Assembly (NCBI GenBank): GCA_017557665.1
Contig: JAFYYI010000087.1
Span: 62,001 to 126,000 of the forward strand
Length of the DNA: 64,000 nt
DNA from: Muribaculaceae bacterium
GTDB taxonomy: Bacteria > Bacteroidota > Bacteroidia > Bacteroidales > Muribaculaceae
Reading direction: 5' to 3'
Below the pieces are notes generated by a model that saw nothing but the letters and a program-made list of their open reading frames with translations, did no database searches and had not been told where the DNA came from. The first letter of the stretch is position 1, and each line of letters starts with the position of its first letter. The position numbers and the translations under genes are program-made. Below, one piece after another: positions 1 to 9,185 of this stretch.

Positions 1-2404
1 TGAAACTCTGTTTCTTGGTGTTGTCCTCGAGGGTGAAACGCTTGACGTAGGGGTGACCCTGGTCGGCATCGTCGAGCACGGCGGTCCACACCTTGTCACG
101 GACGAACTTCTCGATGCGCAGGATGCCCTCGTCATAGTGGTTGGTGGCCTCGGCACTGGTGGTATAGAACTCACCACCCTTCATGACCACCAGGATGCGG
201 TCGTCGCCGCCGAAGAGGCCTAACGACTGGCCGTGTCCCTCGTAGTTGATGCGCAGGATGTCGGGGTCGAACCACACCTCACGGTCACCCAGGGTGGATT
301 GTCCAGCCTCCTTGAGCGAGATGCGGTGCACCTCGTTCTTGGTGACGATGTTGCCGCGTGCCTGTTTGCCCTTGATGGCCAGTTCGGCGAGGTTGACGTC
401 AAACTGCAGGATCTTGAGCCTGAACTTGGGCTTGAGGGTGATGCGCAACACCTCGGCCTCGCCGTTGGGGTTGGCCGTGAACCAGGTGATCTTGCTGCCC
501 GGCTTGCCCTGTGTGATGTCATATTCCCTGTCGCGCGTGATGCCGGTAACGGCAAAGCGTTTCATGTAGGTCGTTCCGCCGCGTCCGTCCTGGTACAATA
601 CATTATAAATCGTGCGGTCGTCACCCTTCTTGAACACGTTCAGATACAGGATGTTCTTGCCGACGTAGATTTTGTCGGCGACCTTGGTGACCTTGAACTT
701 GCCGTCCTTGTAGAAGATGATGATGTCGTCGATATCCGAGCAGTTGCACACAAACTCATCCTTCTTCAGGCCCGTGCCGATGAAGCCGTCGGCGCGGTTG
801 ATGTAGAGCTTCTGGTTGGCCTCGGCCACCTTGCTGGCGACGATGGTGTCGAATTCGCGGATGACGGTGCGGCGCGGGAACTTGGCGCCGTATTTGGTCT
901 TGAGTCCCTTGAACCAATCGATGGTGTAATTGGTGAGATGGGCCAGCTTGTCGTCGATGTCCTCGATGCGCTCCTTGAGTCGCGCGATGTTCTCGTCGGC
1001 CTTGTCGCTGTTGTACTTGATGATGCGCTTCATCGGGATTTCGAGCAGGCGAAGCAGGTCATCCTGAGTGATTTCGCGGTAGAACTGCGGCTTGTAGGGT
1101 TTCAAGCGCTTGTCGATGTGCTTGAGGGCACGCTCCTGGTCCTTGGCGTTCTCAAATTCCTTGTCCTTGTAGATGCGCTCCTCGATGAAAATCTTCTCCA
1201 GCGACACGTTGTGGAGGGTCTCCATCGTCTCGCCGCGCTGGATGTTGAGTTCCTGGCGCAGGATTTCGCGCGTGCGGTCCACACTGTAGCGCAGCACGTC
1301 GCTCACGGTGAGGAACTGCGGTTTCTGGTCCTTGATGACGCAGCAGTTGGGCCAGATGGAGATTTCGCAGTCGGTGAAGGCATACAGGGCATCGATGGCG
1401 ATGTCGCTGCTCGTGCCCGCCTGCAACGAGACGATGATTTCGGCCGTGGCGCTGGTGTTGTCCTCGACCTTGCGGATTTTTATCTTACCGCGCTCTCCGG
1501 CCTTGAGAATGGACTCGATAACGGTGCCTGTGGTCTTGCCGTAGGGCACATCCTTGACCAGCAGCGTCTTGTTGTCGAGTTTTTCTATCTTGGCACGGAC
1601 GCGCACGTAGCCGCCGCGCTCACCGTCGTTATAGTGTCCCACGTCGATGTAACCGCCCGTCTGGAAGTCGGGGTAGAGATGGAACTCCTCGCCGCGCAGG
1701 TAGCTGATGGCCGCGTCGCAGACCTCGTTGAAGTTGTGGGGTAGGATTTTACACGACAGGCCGACGGCGATGCCTTCGGCGCCTTGCGTCAGCAGCAGGG
1801 GGAACTTGGCGGGCAGCGTGAGTGGCTCACGCTTGCGGCCGTCATAGGACAGTCCCCAGTCGGTGACTTTGGGGTTGTAGACAGAGTCCAGGGCGAACTC
1901 GCTCAAGCGTGCCTCGATGTAACGTCCGGCTGCCGCACCATCGCCCGTGAGGATATTTCCCCAGTTACCTTGGGTATCGATAAGTAGCTCTTTCTGACCT
2001 AGTTGCACCAATGCGCTGTAGATCGAAGCATCACCGTGGGGGTGGTACTGCATGGTGAGTCCCACGATGTTGGCCACCTTGTTGAAATGGCCGTCATCGG
2101 CCTCCTTCATGGCATGCATGATGCGTCGTTGCACGGGCTTGAAACCGTCCTCGATGTGAGGCACGGCACGCTCGAGAATGACGTAGGAGGCATAGTCGAG
2201 AAACCAGTTCTCGTACATGCCGCTCAACTGCAGTTTCTTATCTTTAGGCACCTGGTAGGAGGAATGGGCCTGTGGCTCGCCGCCGTCACCATCGCCACCG
2301 CCGTCGGCGTTGCCGTTTTCGGGGGTGTTGGTGCCGTCTTGTGCGTTGTCCTCGGCAGGCTCTTGCTGCTCCTTGCCTTCCAGTTCGTCGTCGTCTTTCT
2401 TCAT
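1..2404 (-). CDS. parC: DNA topoisomerase IV subunit A, C-terminus cut by window edge
   Basis: This is the DNA-cleaving subunit of a type II topoisomerase, which decatenates or relaxes DNA together with ParE. The frame opens at ATG 2404 and runs off the left edge after 801 codons, so the end of the C-terminal beta-pinwheel is missing. Residues 1 to about 48 are an acidic, Gly/Asp/Asn-rich low-complexity leader. The winged-helix region follows (QRRIMHAMKEADDG), then QYHPHGDASIY and the active-site tyrosine Y162 in AAAGRYIEARLSEF. A degenerate GyrA-box (GKQARGN, near residue 680) instead of QRRGGKG favours ParC over GyrA. A TATCTTTG promoter motif lies 22 bp upstream of the start. The family is certain; ParC versus GyrA is very likely but rests on that degenerate box. 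Confidence 0.93.
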   Translation of the reverse strand, partial: MKKDDDELEGKEQQEPAEDNAQDGTNTPENGNADGGGDGDGGEPQAHSSYQVPKDKKLQLSGMYENWFLDYASYVILERAVPHIEDGFKPVQRRIMHAMKEADDGHFNKVANIVGLTMQYHPHGDASIYSALVQLGQKELLIDTQGNWGNILTGDGAAAGRYIEARLSEFALDSVYNPKVTDWGLSYDGRKREPLTLPAKFPLLLTQGAEGIAVGLSCKILPHNFNEVCDAAISYLRGEEFHLYPDFQTGGYIDVGHYNDGERGGYVRVRAKIEKLDNKTLLVKDVPYGKTTGTVIESILKAGERGKIKIRKVEDNTSATAEIIVSLQAGTSSDIAIDALYAFTDCEISIWPNCCVIKDQKPQFLTVSDVLRYSVDRTREILRQELNIQRGETMETLHNVSLEKIFIEERIYKDKEFENAKDQERALKHIDKRLKPYKPQFYREITQDDLLRLLEIPMKRIIKYNSDKADENIARLKERIEDIDDKLAHLTNYTIDWFKGLKTKYGAKFPRRTVIREFDTIVASKVAEANQKLYINRADGFIGTGLKKDEFVCNCSDIDDIIIFYKDGKFKVTKVADKIYVGKNILYLNVFKKGDDRTIYNVLYQDGRGGTTYMKRFAVTGITRDREYDITQGKPGSKITWFTANPNGEAEVLRITLKPKFRLKILQFDVNLAELAIKGKQARGNIVTKNEVHRISLKEAGQSTLGDREVWFDPDILRINYEGHGQSLGLFGGDDRILVVMKGGEFYTTSAEATNHYDEGILRIEKFVRDKVWTAVLDDADQGHPYVKRFTLEDNTKKQSF

Positions 2405-2425
2405 AATTTCAGGTGTTTTAACCTG

Positions 2426-2433
2426 CAAAGATA
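2426..2433 (-). promoter_or_regulatory. Bacteroidota -7 promoter motif for parC
   Basis: TATCTTTG on the minus strand fits the TAnnTTTG consensus of the Bacteroidota primary sigma factor. No clear TTTG -33 box is visible at 19-23 bp; that position is occupied by the heptamer array at 2447-2481. Confidence 0.55.
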
Positions 2434-2446
2434 CAAAAAAGTTGTC

Positions 2447-2536
2447 AGTCCCTAGTCCCTAGTCCCTAGTTTTTAGTTGGCTGGCGCAAAAAATGACTGG
2501 CTGGATGGGCTGGAATTGCAGGATAGACTAGACTAC
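2447..2536. repeat. Composite heptamer plus nonamer tandem array
   Basis: On the plus strand 2447-2481 is five uninterrupted 7-bp units: three AGTCCCT, then AGTTTTT and AGTTGGC. After a 19-bp spacer, 2501-2536 is four 9-bp units of the degenerate form CTGGA/CTAGA-nnnn. The last nonamer covers the TAG stop codon of the AraC-type regulator gene at 2528. The order of modules and the closing AGTTGGC unit recur at 9075-9170. Function unknown. Confidence 0.75.
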
Positions 2537-4222
2537 TGTCTCGGGGTGGGTGGGGGCGGTGCCTTGTTTGCGGCAGAGTTTTTGGAATGCCGAGGGGGTG
2601 AGTCCCACGATGTTTTTGAACACGGCGGCAAAATTGCTGCGAGATTTGTACCCCACGCTGTTTGCGATTCCCTCAAGGGAATAACTGCCGTAACCCTCGG
2701 TGTCCATCAGGCGGCGACAAGCTTCCTTGATGCGGTACTCGTTGAGCAGCATATAAAAGTTGCACTGCTTGCATGCATTGATGGCACGAGACACATATTT
2801 GACGTTGCTGTCAACCAGTTCGGCGAGGCGCTGGCGTGAGAAATCCTCGCCATAGACCTCGGGCGACGACTCCAGCACTGCCGTGATTTTGTCCATCAGG
2901 TCGCGGTCGGCTTGGCTGGGCCTATCTTGGTCGGGTGCGTTGGCATGTTCAGCAACGGGTGTGGGTTTGGCAGTGAGGCGAAGTTCCTTGCCCTCGTTGA
3001 GCAGGGCGATGTTCTTCTCATACAGCAGACGGTTGGTGCGCTTGGTTCTGCGGTAGTTCACCCACAGTATGCCCAACAGGGCTAGTGCCAGCAAAGCGAT
3101 GATGATGGTGCTCCATAGCATGACGGTCTGCATCTGGTAGTGATGCCTCATGTCGCTGATGCGCTCGCGCGTCTGCTCCAGTTCCAGATTCAGTTTCGCC
3201 TGGTCTATCTTGCCCGCATGGCTCTTGTTGATAAATTCGTCCTTGGTGATGTAGTACTGCAGGGCATATTTGTCGGCCATCGCCTTGTTGCCGTCCGCTT
3301 GGTAGTGTTGCTTGATAAGCCACAACGCTTCTAACAGCTCAAAGGTCATCCCCTGTTCCCGAAAGGACTGTTCCTGTTGCATCATCAGATTCAATGCCTC
3401 GGCCCGCTTGCCACTTTTTACCAACACGGCATACTGCGAAACTATGAGCATATATTTCATTTGGATGAAGTCCTTGTCGTTGAGAAACTTTGGGTGGGTT
3501 AATGGAGTCTGCAATGTTTCTAATGCCTTGTCGTAGTCACCGGCATTGTAAAAATCCACGGCATCGCACATCACTGCGGCAACATTGCCGCAAGCACCTT
3601 GTCGTTGCTCGGCCTCACGGTATGCCTTGACGACTTCGGTCACCTCGGTTGCTTTGTCAAACTTGAGGGCAAGATACAACGGGTTTAGTGTGGTGGTTTC
3701 CAAAGCCATCCTGTCGATTTCAGTATTGTGTTGTTTTATTATCTCTATCGATAGGTAGGATGCTTTGACGAAACTTTCCAGTACATCCCGATTGAAGGCA
3801 AAGTTGTTTTCCAGGTCGTTTTGCATGGCGGCCAGTACGGCTTTATCGTTTGCAATCTGGGCCCGTGATTTGAATTGATATTTGTTGGCGATTTGTTCGG
3901 CTTTCAGCAGGTTTTCAGCAGCGAGTTGGTAGTTGTAAAAACAAATTAGATTCTGCAGGCCCATATACCTGAATGCGACACAGCAGGCCTCAATTTCCTG
4001 TGGCGTGAGATTTCCCTTGCCATATTTGCTGGCTTGGATATTGGCGCACAGCATGGCGCTGTCAATATGATTGTATTCAATATAGTAATTTAGTTGGCTA
4101 TTAAACTCCTTGGGTGTGAAATTGTAAAACCGCTTAAGAGTCTTGTCGTCGGTGGCGCGGGCAAAGCCGGTCAAAGCGCTAATTGCCCCCAGTAGTATGA
4201 TGAGGTATCGCTTGATATTCAT
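2528..4222 (-). CDS. Membrane-anchored AraC-type transcriptional regulator with helical sensor domain
   Basis: A 564-residue one-protein sensor and regulator. Residues 1-23 look like a signal peptide or anchor (LIILLGAISALTGFARA). Residues ~30-360 are alpha-helical and TPR-like, probably periplasmic. A single membrane segment lies at ~365-388 (LWSTIIIALLALALLGILW), followed by a basic coiled stretch. A C-terminal AraC-family double helix-turn-helix spans ~447-550 (RLAELVDSNVKYVSRAIN, then GIANSVGYKSRSNFAAVFK). The domain order resembles Bacteroidota regulators that detect an extracytoplasmic signal without a kinase. The target is unknown; its neighbours are parC downstream and a secreted T9SS protein upstream, which would be a reasonable first candidate. 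It has its own promoter at 4248-4279. Confidence 0.85.
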   Translation of the reverse strand: MNIKRYLIILLGAISALTGFARATDDKTLKRFYNFTPKEFNSQLNYYIEYNHIDSAMLCANIQASKYGKGNLTPQEIEACCVAFRYMGLQNLICFYNYQLAAENLLKAEQIANKYQFKSRAQIANDKAVLAAMQNDLENNFAFNRDVLESFVKASYLSIEIIKQHNTEIDRMALETTTLNPLYLALKFDKATEVTEVVKAYREAEQRQGACGNVAAVMCDAVDFYNAGDYDKALETLQTPLTHPKFLNDKDFIQMKYMLIVSQYAVLVKSGKRAEALNLMMQQEQSFREQGMTFELLEALWLIKQHYQADGNKAMADKYALQYYITKDEFINKSHAGKIDQAKLNLELEQTRERISDMRHHYQMQTVMLWSTIIIALLALALLGILWVNYRRTKRTNRLLYEKNIALLNEGKELRLTAKPTPVAEHANAPDQDRPSQADRDLMDKITAVLESSPEVYGEDFSRQRLAELVDSNVKYVSRAINACKQCNFYMLLNEYRIKEACRRLMDTEGYGSYSLEGIANSVGYKSRSNFAAVFKNIVGLTPSAFQKLCRKQGTAPTHPETVV

Positions 4223-4247
4223 ATGAATTGTTGGTTTAGTGATGCTA

Positions 4248-4279
4248 CAAAGTTACACACTACAACCGATATCTCCAAA
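4248..4279 (-). promoter_or_regulatory. Promoter of the AraC-type regulator
   Basis: On the minus strand a TTTG box (4276-4279) is followed by a 20-bp spacer and TAACTTTG (4248-4255). Both boxes and the spacing match the Bacteroidota housekeeping promoter. The start codon lies 25 bp downstream at 4222. Confidence 0.75.
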
Positions 4280-4291
4280 AATTGCCCTACG

Positions 4292-4331
4292 ATACATAAA
4301 GAAAAGTGCCGACCTTTTGGGGCCAGCACTT
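4292..4331 (-). terminator. Rho-independent terminator after the T9SS protein gene
   Basis: In minus-strand reading, an 11-bp stem (AAGTGCTGGCC with GGTCGGCACTT, two G-U pairs) has a 6-nt loop and is followed by TTCTTT. It lies 24 bp past the stop codon at 4356. Confidence 0.7.
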
Positions 4332-4355
4332 CTCTAATTTATGCAGAAACGAATA

Positions 4356-6569
4356 TTATTTCACGAAAACTTTCTTGACGGTGCCATCGCTCATCATGAC
4401 GATGTTTACGCCGGCCTGGGGTGCGCTGATGGCACGGCCGTCGATGGTGTAGCGGGCTACCTCGGTGGCATCGTTGCTGGTCACCACATCAATGCAAGTG
4501 GGGCTGCCGTCGCCGATGCGGAATGCGGGCGAGACAACCTGCTCCTGCCAGTTGCCCGAGAGGTCGGTTAACTTGATTCTCAGGTCATACCATCCGTTTG
4601 CACTGGGACTGGTCACATCATTGAGCGCGCCGCGATAAAAGTAGCCGAATCCAGGCATAAAGAACTCACTGGGAATCTCATCCACCTCAAGTGCAAGCCA
4701 TTGGTTGGCGCAATAGGGCGAATAGGATACCTCTACGGTCTGCTCCTGACAGTCGAACCAATGTTTGCGGCCTTCAACTGTGAAACTAAAGTCGCCACCG
4801 GCAAATTCGATGATGCCTTCGTCGGCGGCATCAAAGCGGTCGGTAATCCTGCCTTGACGGTCCTTGAACGTCAGCATCTGCAGGGTGGGTGCGGTCCAGT
4901 CAACTTGGCGTTGGTCGTAGTAAACGTCGGTGACATTCTTGCCCTGCAAGCCGTCAACCACGGCGTTGTTATTCTCGAAATGAGCAGTAAACACGCCATC
5001 GGGTTTACCCAGGTTGGCAAATTCATACATATCCTGTTCAATGGTCATGCAATTATTGCTGATGGTCTCACCATTGTAGCGGATGTCAGCGGTATAATAT
5101 CCGCCAATAATCTCGCCATAACGACCGATATAGCAAGGCGAGATCAAAGAAAATTTGAATACACCTTCATAAACAATGTTTTGAGCCATTACCGAACAAA
5201 TCGGGCTATTTGAGCCAAAGGCAAGCGCCTTGTATTCAGGCGTGAACGAGAACTGGGGATGGCCAGGGTACTCCATGATATCACCGCCGCCCACGGGAAT
5301 ATGGAAATAATAATTGCCATAGGCATCGTGGCCGGTATTGACATATTCCATGCTTCCGTCATTGTTAATCAGGACAGGAAGGCCAGTTACCGTGCGATAT
5401 AATTGGATAGTGTCGAGATACTCAATTTCCTCGAAAGTTTCCAAATCAAAATCATGTTCAAGAACTACCACAGGTTCTGATACATTATCAGTAAATGTGG
5501 GCAGAACCATGATGTCAAATTTGCTGGGTTCGTCACCGTCTTTACGGTTGGGGTCAACATATATGCTCGTAACAGGAGTGGATATGGTCAGGTTGCCACC
5601 ACTCAAGCCGCCACTGTTCTTGTTGTCAAGCATTTCGATGGTGGAAATGCTTTGGCTTAAACCCTCGAAATCGTTACCGATAGAAGTGAACTGCTCCTGA
5701 TACAGTACAAAGTTGTCGGGGTTGTTCTGGAGCAAAGGCTCACTCATTTCTCTAGATTCATACTTAACTATGTATGTGCCATCGTTATCTCCTAAAACCC
5801 TCTCTGATACTAGTTTATAGCGATCGCTTACATTGTTGAGGAAAATGGTTGCAAAGTTATTCTGGTCAACATATTGATATTCGGCAAGAGCAACATATTT
5901 CGCAACATATCCGTAGCCCTTGAGGATAAGCGAAATAACGTCGGCAAAATATAACGAATTGCCAGATGAGATAACGTCAAGGCCCTTAGTATCAGGGTTT
6001 ATTTGTACTAAATTTATGGTTGCCTCTTCACCATTGGGCTTAAAGGTTTTGAAGCCATATTGAATGTTGGATTCGGCAAAATCAAATGTGATGGTGGTGT
6101 CGTTGCTGATTTGAACAAGTTCCTTTACATTAAAAATAAAGCCGCGATTCATATGGGCAGCACTTGAATGGAAATCATAGGTTCCGACTGGCAGTTGATA
6201 GGTCAATCGGTAAGAATCATTTTCCCAGTCATAATCCATCCTTAAATCATCAGAGATATTATCGCCTATAACTCTGACTATGCCCCATGGCGACATGACC
6301 GATGCGTCATAACTCAAAAGGAAAGTGACATTGACAAGGTCGGCTTCGCCTGCGTTGAATTTCTTGGTGAAAATGTTCTGCTTGGGGGTAAAAACCTCGT
6401 TGCCGTTTTTGAGGCTGCGCTTGTCATACTTGGTCATGTCAATGTTGGGCTTGACAGGCGCATCCTTGCTGCCATTGCGGTTGTTGACGAAGATGGATTG
6501 GGCCGCTGTGTTGCCAAAAGCCATGTATAACGCAACCATTAAAATTGAGTAAAGATGTTTGTGTTTCAT
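4356..6569 (-). CDS. Secreted protein of unknown function with T9SS-type C-terminal sorting domain
   Basis: I do not recognise the main body of this 737-residue protein. A signal peptide is clear (KHLYSILMVALYMAFGNTAAQ). The start is placed at ATG 6569 because an upstream in-frame ATG (6611) lies inside the -7 promoter box. The body is beta-rich with repeated Ig-like-looking segments. The region near residues 620-700 (AGGDFSFTVEGRKHW, then GWYDLRIKLTDLSGNWQ) resembles all-beta accessory domains that follow subtilase domains in Bacteroidota, but no catalytic triad was seen. The last ~35 residues (RYTIDGRAISAPQAGVNI, ending VKKVFVK) match the type-A sorting domain recognised by the Por/T9SS pathway. 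It is therefore probably exported across the outer membrane and surface-attached or released. Confidence 0.75.
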   Translation of the reverse strand: MKHKHLYSILMVALYMAFGNTAAQSIFVNNRNGSKDAPVKPNIDMTKYDKRSLKNGNEVFTPKQNIFTKKFNAGEADLVNVTFLLSYDASVMSPWGIVRVIGDNISDDLRMDYDWENDSYRLTYQLPVGTYDFHSSAAHMNRGFIFNVKELVQISNDTTITFDFAESNIQYGFKTFKPNGEEATINLVQINPDTKGLDVISSGNSLYFADVISLILKGYGYVAKYVALAEYQYVDQNNFATIFLNNVSDRYKLVSERVLGDNDGTYIVKYESREMSEPLLQNNPDNFVLYQEQFTSIGNDFEGLSQSISTIEMLDNKNSGGLSGGNLTISTPVTSIYVDPNRKDGDEPSKFDIMVLPTFTDNVSEPVVVLEHDFDLETFEEIEYLDTIQLYRTVTGLPVLINNDGSMEYVNTGHDAYGNYYFHIPVGGGDIMEYPGHPQFSFTPEYKALAFGSNSPICSVMAQNIVYEGVFKFSLISPCYIGRYGEIIGGYYTADIRYNGETISNNCMTIEQDMYEFANLGKPDGVFTAHFENNNAVVDGLQGKNVTDVYYDQRQVDWTAPTLQMLTFKDRQGRITDRFDAADEGIIEFAGGDFSFTVEGRKHWFDCQEQTVEVSYSPYCANQWLALEVDEIPSEFFMPGFGYFYRGALNDVTSPSANGWYDLRIKLTDLSGNWQEQVVSPAFRIGDGSPTCIDVVTSNDATEVARYTIDGRAISAPQAGVNIVMMSDGTVKKVFVK

Positions 6570-6608
6570 AAGTTTTATGTTTTTGTTAAGAATAAAATAT
6601 GTCTGTTG

Positions 6609-6643
6609 CAAAGGTAGGGTTAATGTGCGGGAAATGGGACAAA
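6609..6643 (-). promoter_or_regulatory. Promoter of the T9SS protein gene
   Basis: Minus strand: TTTG (6640-6643), 23-bp spacer, TACCTTTG (6609-6616). The predicted start of transcription near 6602 rules out the ATG at 6611 and supports ATG 6569. Confidence 0.7.
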
Positions 6644-6723
6644 CATCTGCAAGGCAGGTGTCTTAATGAGGGAATATGCCCCTCAAAAGTGCAAGAATGG
6701 GGTGTTTTGCTTTTGGCGCGCCC

Positions 6724-6769
6724 AAAAAAGAACATCAACAACCATTTTTTTCAAACAGTTGTTGATGTT
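6724..6769 (-). terminator. Terminator of the MoxR/VWA operon
   Basis: A perfect 12-bp stem (AACATCAACAAC at 6731-6742 with GTTGTTGATGTT at 6758-6769) is followed in minus-strand reading by CTTTTTTGG. It lies 48 bp past the stop of the VWA-like gene. Confidence 0.8.
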
Positions 6770-6816
6770 GTATAGAGTTGTTTTTGTTGTTTGATTCTAT
6801 ACCAGGGGAGAGTTTC

Positions 6817-8001
6817 TTACAGGCCGGTGATGCGGACGACGGGGCCGAGGGGCTTGAGGTTGTCTTCGTTGCCCCCTTGGGCGGTGAGTATCCATGCCAG
6901 GGGCTTGTGGCGCTTGTCGTCGGGTACCTTGGGGACCGGGGCATAGCCGTCGGTGAGGAAGACGAGTCCGTCATACTCCTCGTGCTCGTAGTAGAAGTCG
7001 ATGGCAGGCTGGAAGTTAGTGCCGCCGCGCCCGATGACGCGGATGCCGTTGGATGCCTGCTTGAGCAGCATGGGCTTCTCGGTGGTGATGTCGCTGTCGA
7101 ACTCGATGACCTCGATCTGCTCGATGCCCTGCTTGAAGAAACGGTTGATGACGGCGAGGAATTTGCGGATGTCCTCGTCGGGGACACTGCCGCTGACGTC
7201 GACGGCAACAAGCAGGCGCGTGCTGTAGGCATACTGGCTGCCCATGGCGTCAAAGCCGTAGCGGCGGTTGGGGCGCATGCGCGTCAGGTGACGCTTGGTG
7301 CTCAGGATGCTGGCGCGGAACTGACTGAGGATGGCGCGGAAGTTCTGCTTGCTCACCAAGGTGCTCTCGATGAGGGCTTTAAGGTCACCTCCAAGTGAGC
7401 CCCACTGGTTGCTGCGCTGTGCTGTCTCGATCTCGTGGTTGACTTTCTCGGTCATCAGCTCGTCTTCTTCCCAGAGCGATGCCCCGGCGTCGGCCTCCAG
7501 CAGGTCATCAGTCAGCTGGCTGCCCTCGGCATCGCCCAGCATGTCGCTGGCGATGGGGATGCCGTTTCCGTCGGCATCCTGCTCGAGTTGCAGCACCTGC
7601 CCTGCCATGAGCGAATAGTACTGCTCAAAAGCCTGGTCGCGAGGGATGTCGAATACATGGGGCGGTTCCAGCCCGATGGTATCCATGCCCTCCAGGTTGT
7701 CGCACAACGTCAGGTCGCTCGACATGCGCATCACGTCGCGCCGCGGGTTGTAGGGTTGGCGCTGATAAGGATGCTTGAGGATGATGCGAACCACCTCGGC
7801 TTTTAGCCTGAGTGCCAGCTGGTTGTCATCGAAGTGCTCCAGCCGCTCAGGGTTGTACTCGATGAGCCCCTTGCCACAGCGCATGTCGCAACCCATGTTG
7901 TCGTTGCGCTTGAGGGCATGGGTGCAGAACACCGAGAAGATGAGCGGCTCGGTGAGGAACCAGTCCTGAGAGATGGTTTTTATGCGGTCGCCGACGGTCA
8001 T
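6817..8001 (-). CDS. VWA-like (DUF2201-type) protein with degenerate metallopeptidase motif
   Basis: A 394-residue protein with an N-terminal DUF2201-type domain and a C-terminal von Willebrand A-like domain. The MIDAS motif DVSGS is at residues 268-272, with further conserved turns RGGTNF and FLTDGY. In many relatives the N-terminal part carries HExxH; here the equivalent stretch reads AEVVR at residues 68-72, so both histidines are missing and zinc hydrolysis is unlikely. The start ATG overlaps the stop codon of the MoxR gene in an ATGA junction (7998-8001), which suggests translational coupling. MoxR ATPases and VWA proteins generally act together as chaperone-like machines that remodel or insert cofactors into a client; the client is unknown here. 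Confidence 0.85.
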   Translation of the reverse strand: MTVGDRIKTISQDWFLTEPLIFSVFCTHALKRNDNMGCDMRCGKGLIEYNPERLEHFDDNQLALRLKAEVVRIILKHPYQRQPYNPRRDVMRMSSDLTLCDNLEGMDTIGLEPPHVFDIPRDQAFEQYYSLMAGQVLQLEQDADGNGIPIASDMLGDAEGSQLTDDLLEADAGASLWEEDELMTEKVNHEIETAQRSNQWGSLGGDLKALIESTLVSKQNFRAILSQFRASILSTKRHLTRMRPNRRYGFDAMGSQYAYSTRLLVAVDVSGSVPDEDIRKFLAVINRFFKQGIEQIEVIEFDSDITTEKPMLLKQASNGIRVIGRGGTNFQPAIDFYYEHEEYDGLVFLTDGYAPVPKVPDDKRHKPLAWILTAQGGNEDNLKPLGPVVRITGL

Positions 8002-9068
8002 AGGTCGTTGATCATCTGGTTAATCAATTGCAGCGCCTCGCGGCAGTCCATCATGATGAACGCGTTGGCGTTGGGGTAGGTGGCGTTCTCGAAGAATGAT
8101 GCGAAGTGGGCAATCGCCTCCTGGCGCCCGTTGTTGAGCATCCACTTGATGTAGCGCACCAGGTTATTCCCGACGGTCTCCACGGCCTTCTTGTCCATGC
8201 CGAGCTCGAGTACCTGGTAGATGCCCTCGTTAATGATGGCCATCTGGGGCATGGTGTAGCTGGCGAGCTCGTGCTGGCAGGCGGTGAAGTCGGCGAGTAC
8301 CTCACGGGCGGTGAGCATGCGCGACTGGTTGAGCGACTGAATGAACATCGATGCCGAGCGGGCACCGATGACACCAGTGATCATCTTGGCCAGCCGGTTC
8401 ATGTCGGTGATGTTGCTACTGGCCTTGAGCAGACCCGAGACGCGCACCCAGGCACGGCGGTCGGGTGTCTTGTCGAAGGTGCCCTTGTTGATGTCCACGT
8501 TCTTCTCCAGCTCGTCGGGGTGCTCCTCGATGAAGTTGATGACACGTTGGTCCACGTCGTGCTGCTTGGCCCAGAAGAGCCATTCGCCGACCGTGGGCGA
8601 GAAGAAATAGACGTTGAAGCGCGACACGAGCGCCGGGTCGAGGTCGGTCAACTGATACTCCTCGCCGTCGTTCACTGCAGCGATGACGCGACTGCCAGGG
8701 GGCAACGAGCGTCCCGCCAGTTTGCGGTTGAGTGACAGGTCCATGACCGATTGCAGGATTTCGGGGCGCGCGCGGTTCATCTCGTCGAGGAAGAGCACCA
8801 CTGGCTTGTCGTCCATGGGGAACCAGTAGGGCGGCATGAACTCGGTCTTGCCGGTTGCTTCGTCCTTGTTGGGCAGGCCGATGAGGTCGCCCGGGTCACT
8901 CATCTGTCCCAGGAAGAGGGCGATGACGGGGATGCCCTGGTCCTCGAAGTGACGTGTGATGATTTCACTCTTGCCGATGCCGTGTTTTCCCACGAGCAGG
9001 ATGTTCTGTGTCGATGGCGTGGTCTCGAGAATTGTCTTGAGGTCGCCGGTGTTGATGGTGATTGCCAT
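7998..9068 (-). CDS. MoxR-family AAA+ ATPase
   Basis: A 356-residue AAA+ ATPase of the MoxR type. Walker A is GKHGIGKS at residues 27-34, Walker B is VLFLDE at 91-96, a sensor-1 asparagine is at N133 in IAAVND, and an arginine-finger candidate is R150 in ALVSRF. The C-terminal third is the helical lid. It overlaps the downstream VWA-like gene by four bases. The leader immediately upstream of the ATG is a seven-unit heptamer array (9075-9123). The proteins probably form an ATPase-adaptor pair; the substrate is not predictable from sequence. Confidence 0.92.
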   Translation of the reverse strand: MAITINTGDLKTILETTPSTQNILLVGKHGIGKSEIITRHFEDQGIPVIALFLGQMSDPGDLIGLPNKDEATGKTEFMPPYWFPMDDKPVVLFLDEMNRARPEILQSVMDLSLNRKLAGRSLPPGSRVIAAVNDGEEYQLTDLDPALVSRFNVYFFSPTVGEWLFWAKQHDVDQRVINFIEEHPDELEKNVDINKGTFDKTPDRRAWVRVSGLLKASSNITDMNRLAKMITGVIGARSASMFIQSLNQSRMLTAREVLADFTACQHELASYTMPQMAIINEGIYQVLELGMDKKAVETVGNNLVRYIKWMLNNGRQEAIAHFASFFENATYPNANAFIMMDCREALQLINQMINDL

Positions 9069-9074
9069 TATTTT

Positions 9075-9170
9075 AGTTTTTAGTTGTTAGTCCTTAGTCC
9101 TTAGTCCCTAGTTTCTAGTTGGCATCCGCGCGGGTTGGATGTTCTAGACTATCTAAATCTTCTAGAGGGG
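9075..9170. repeat. Composite heptamer plus nonamer tandem array
   Basis: 9075-9123 is seven uninterrupted heptamers (AGTTTTT, AGTCCTT, AGTCCCT and AGTTTCT variants, ending AGTTGGC). 9135-9170 is four nonamers of the CTAGAnnnn type. The architecture and the final AGTTGGC unit are the same as at 2447-2536. The heptamers stop six bases before the MoxR start codon, so in sense orientation they form its 5' leader. Confidence 0.78.
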
Positions 9171-9185
9171 GGCGGAGGGTGGTTT

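Noticed and set aside
233..1744. 503-codon open frame on the plus strand
   Set aside because: It is the antisense shadow of parC; its Val/Leu/Asp-heavy composition comes from reading GC-rich codons backwards.
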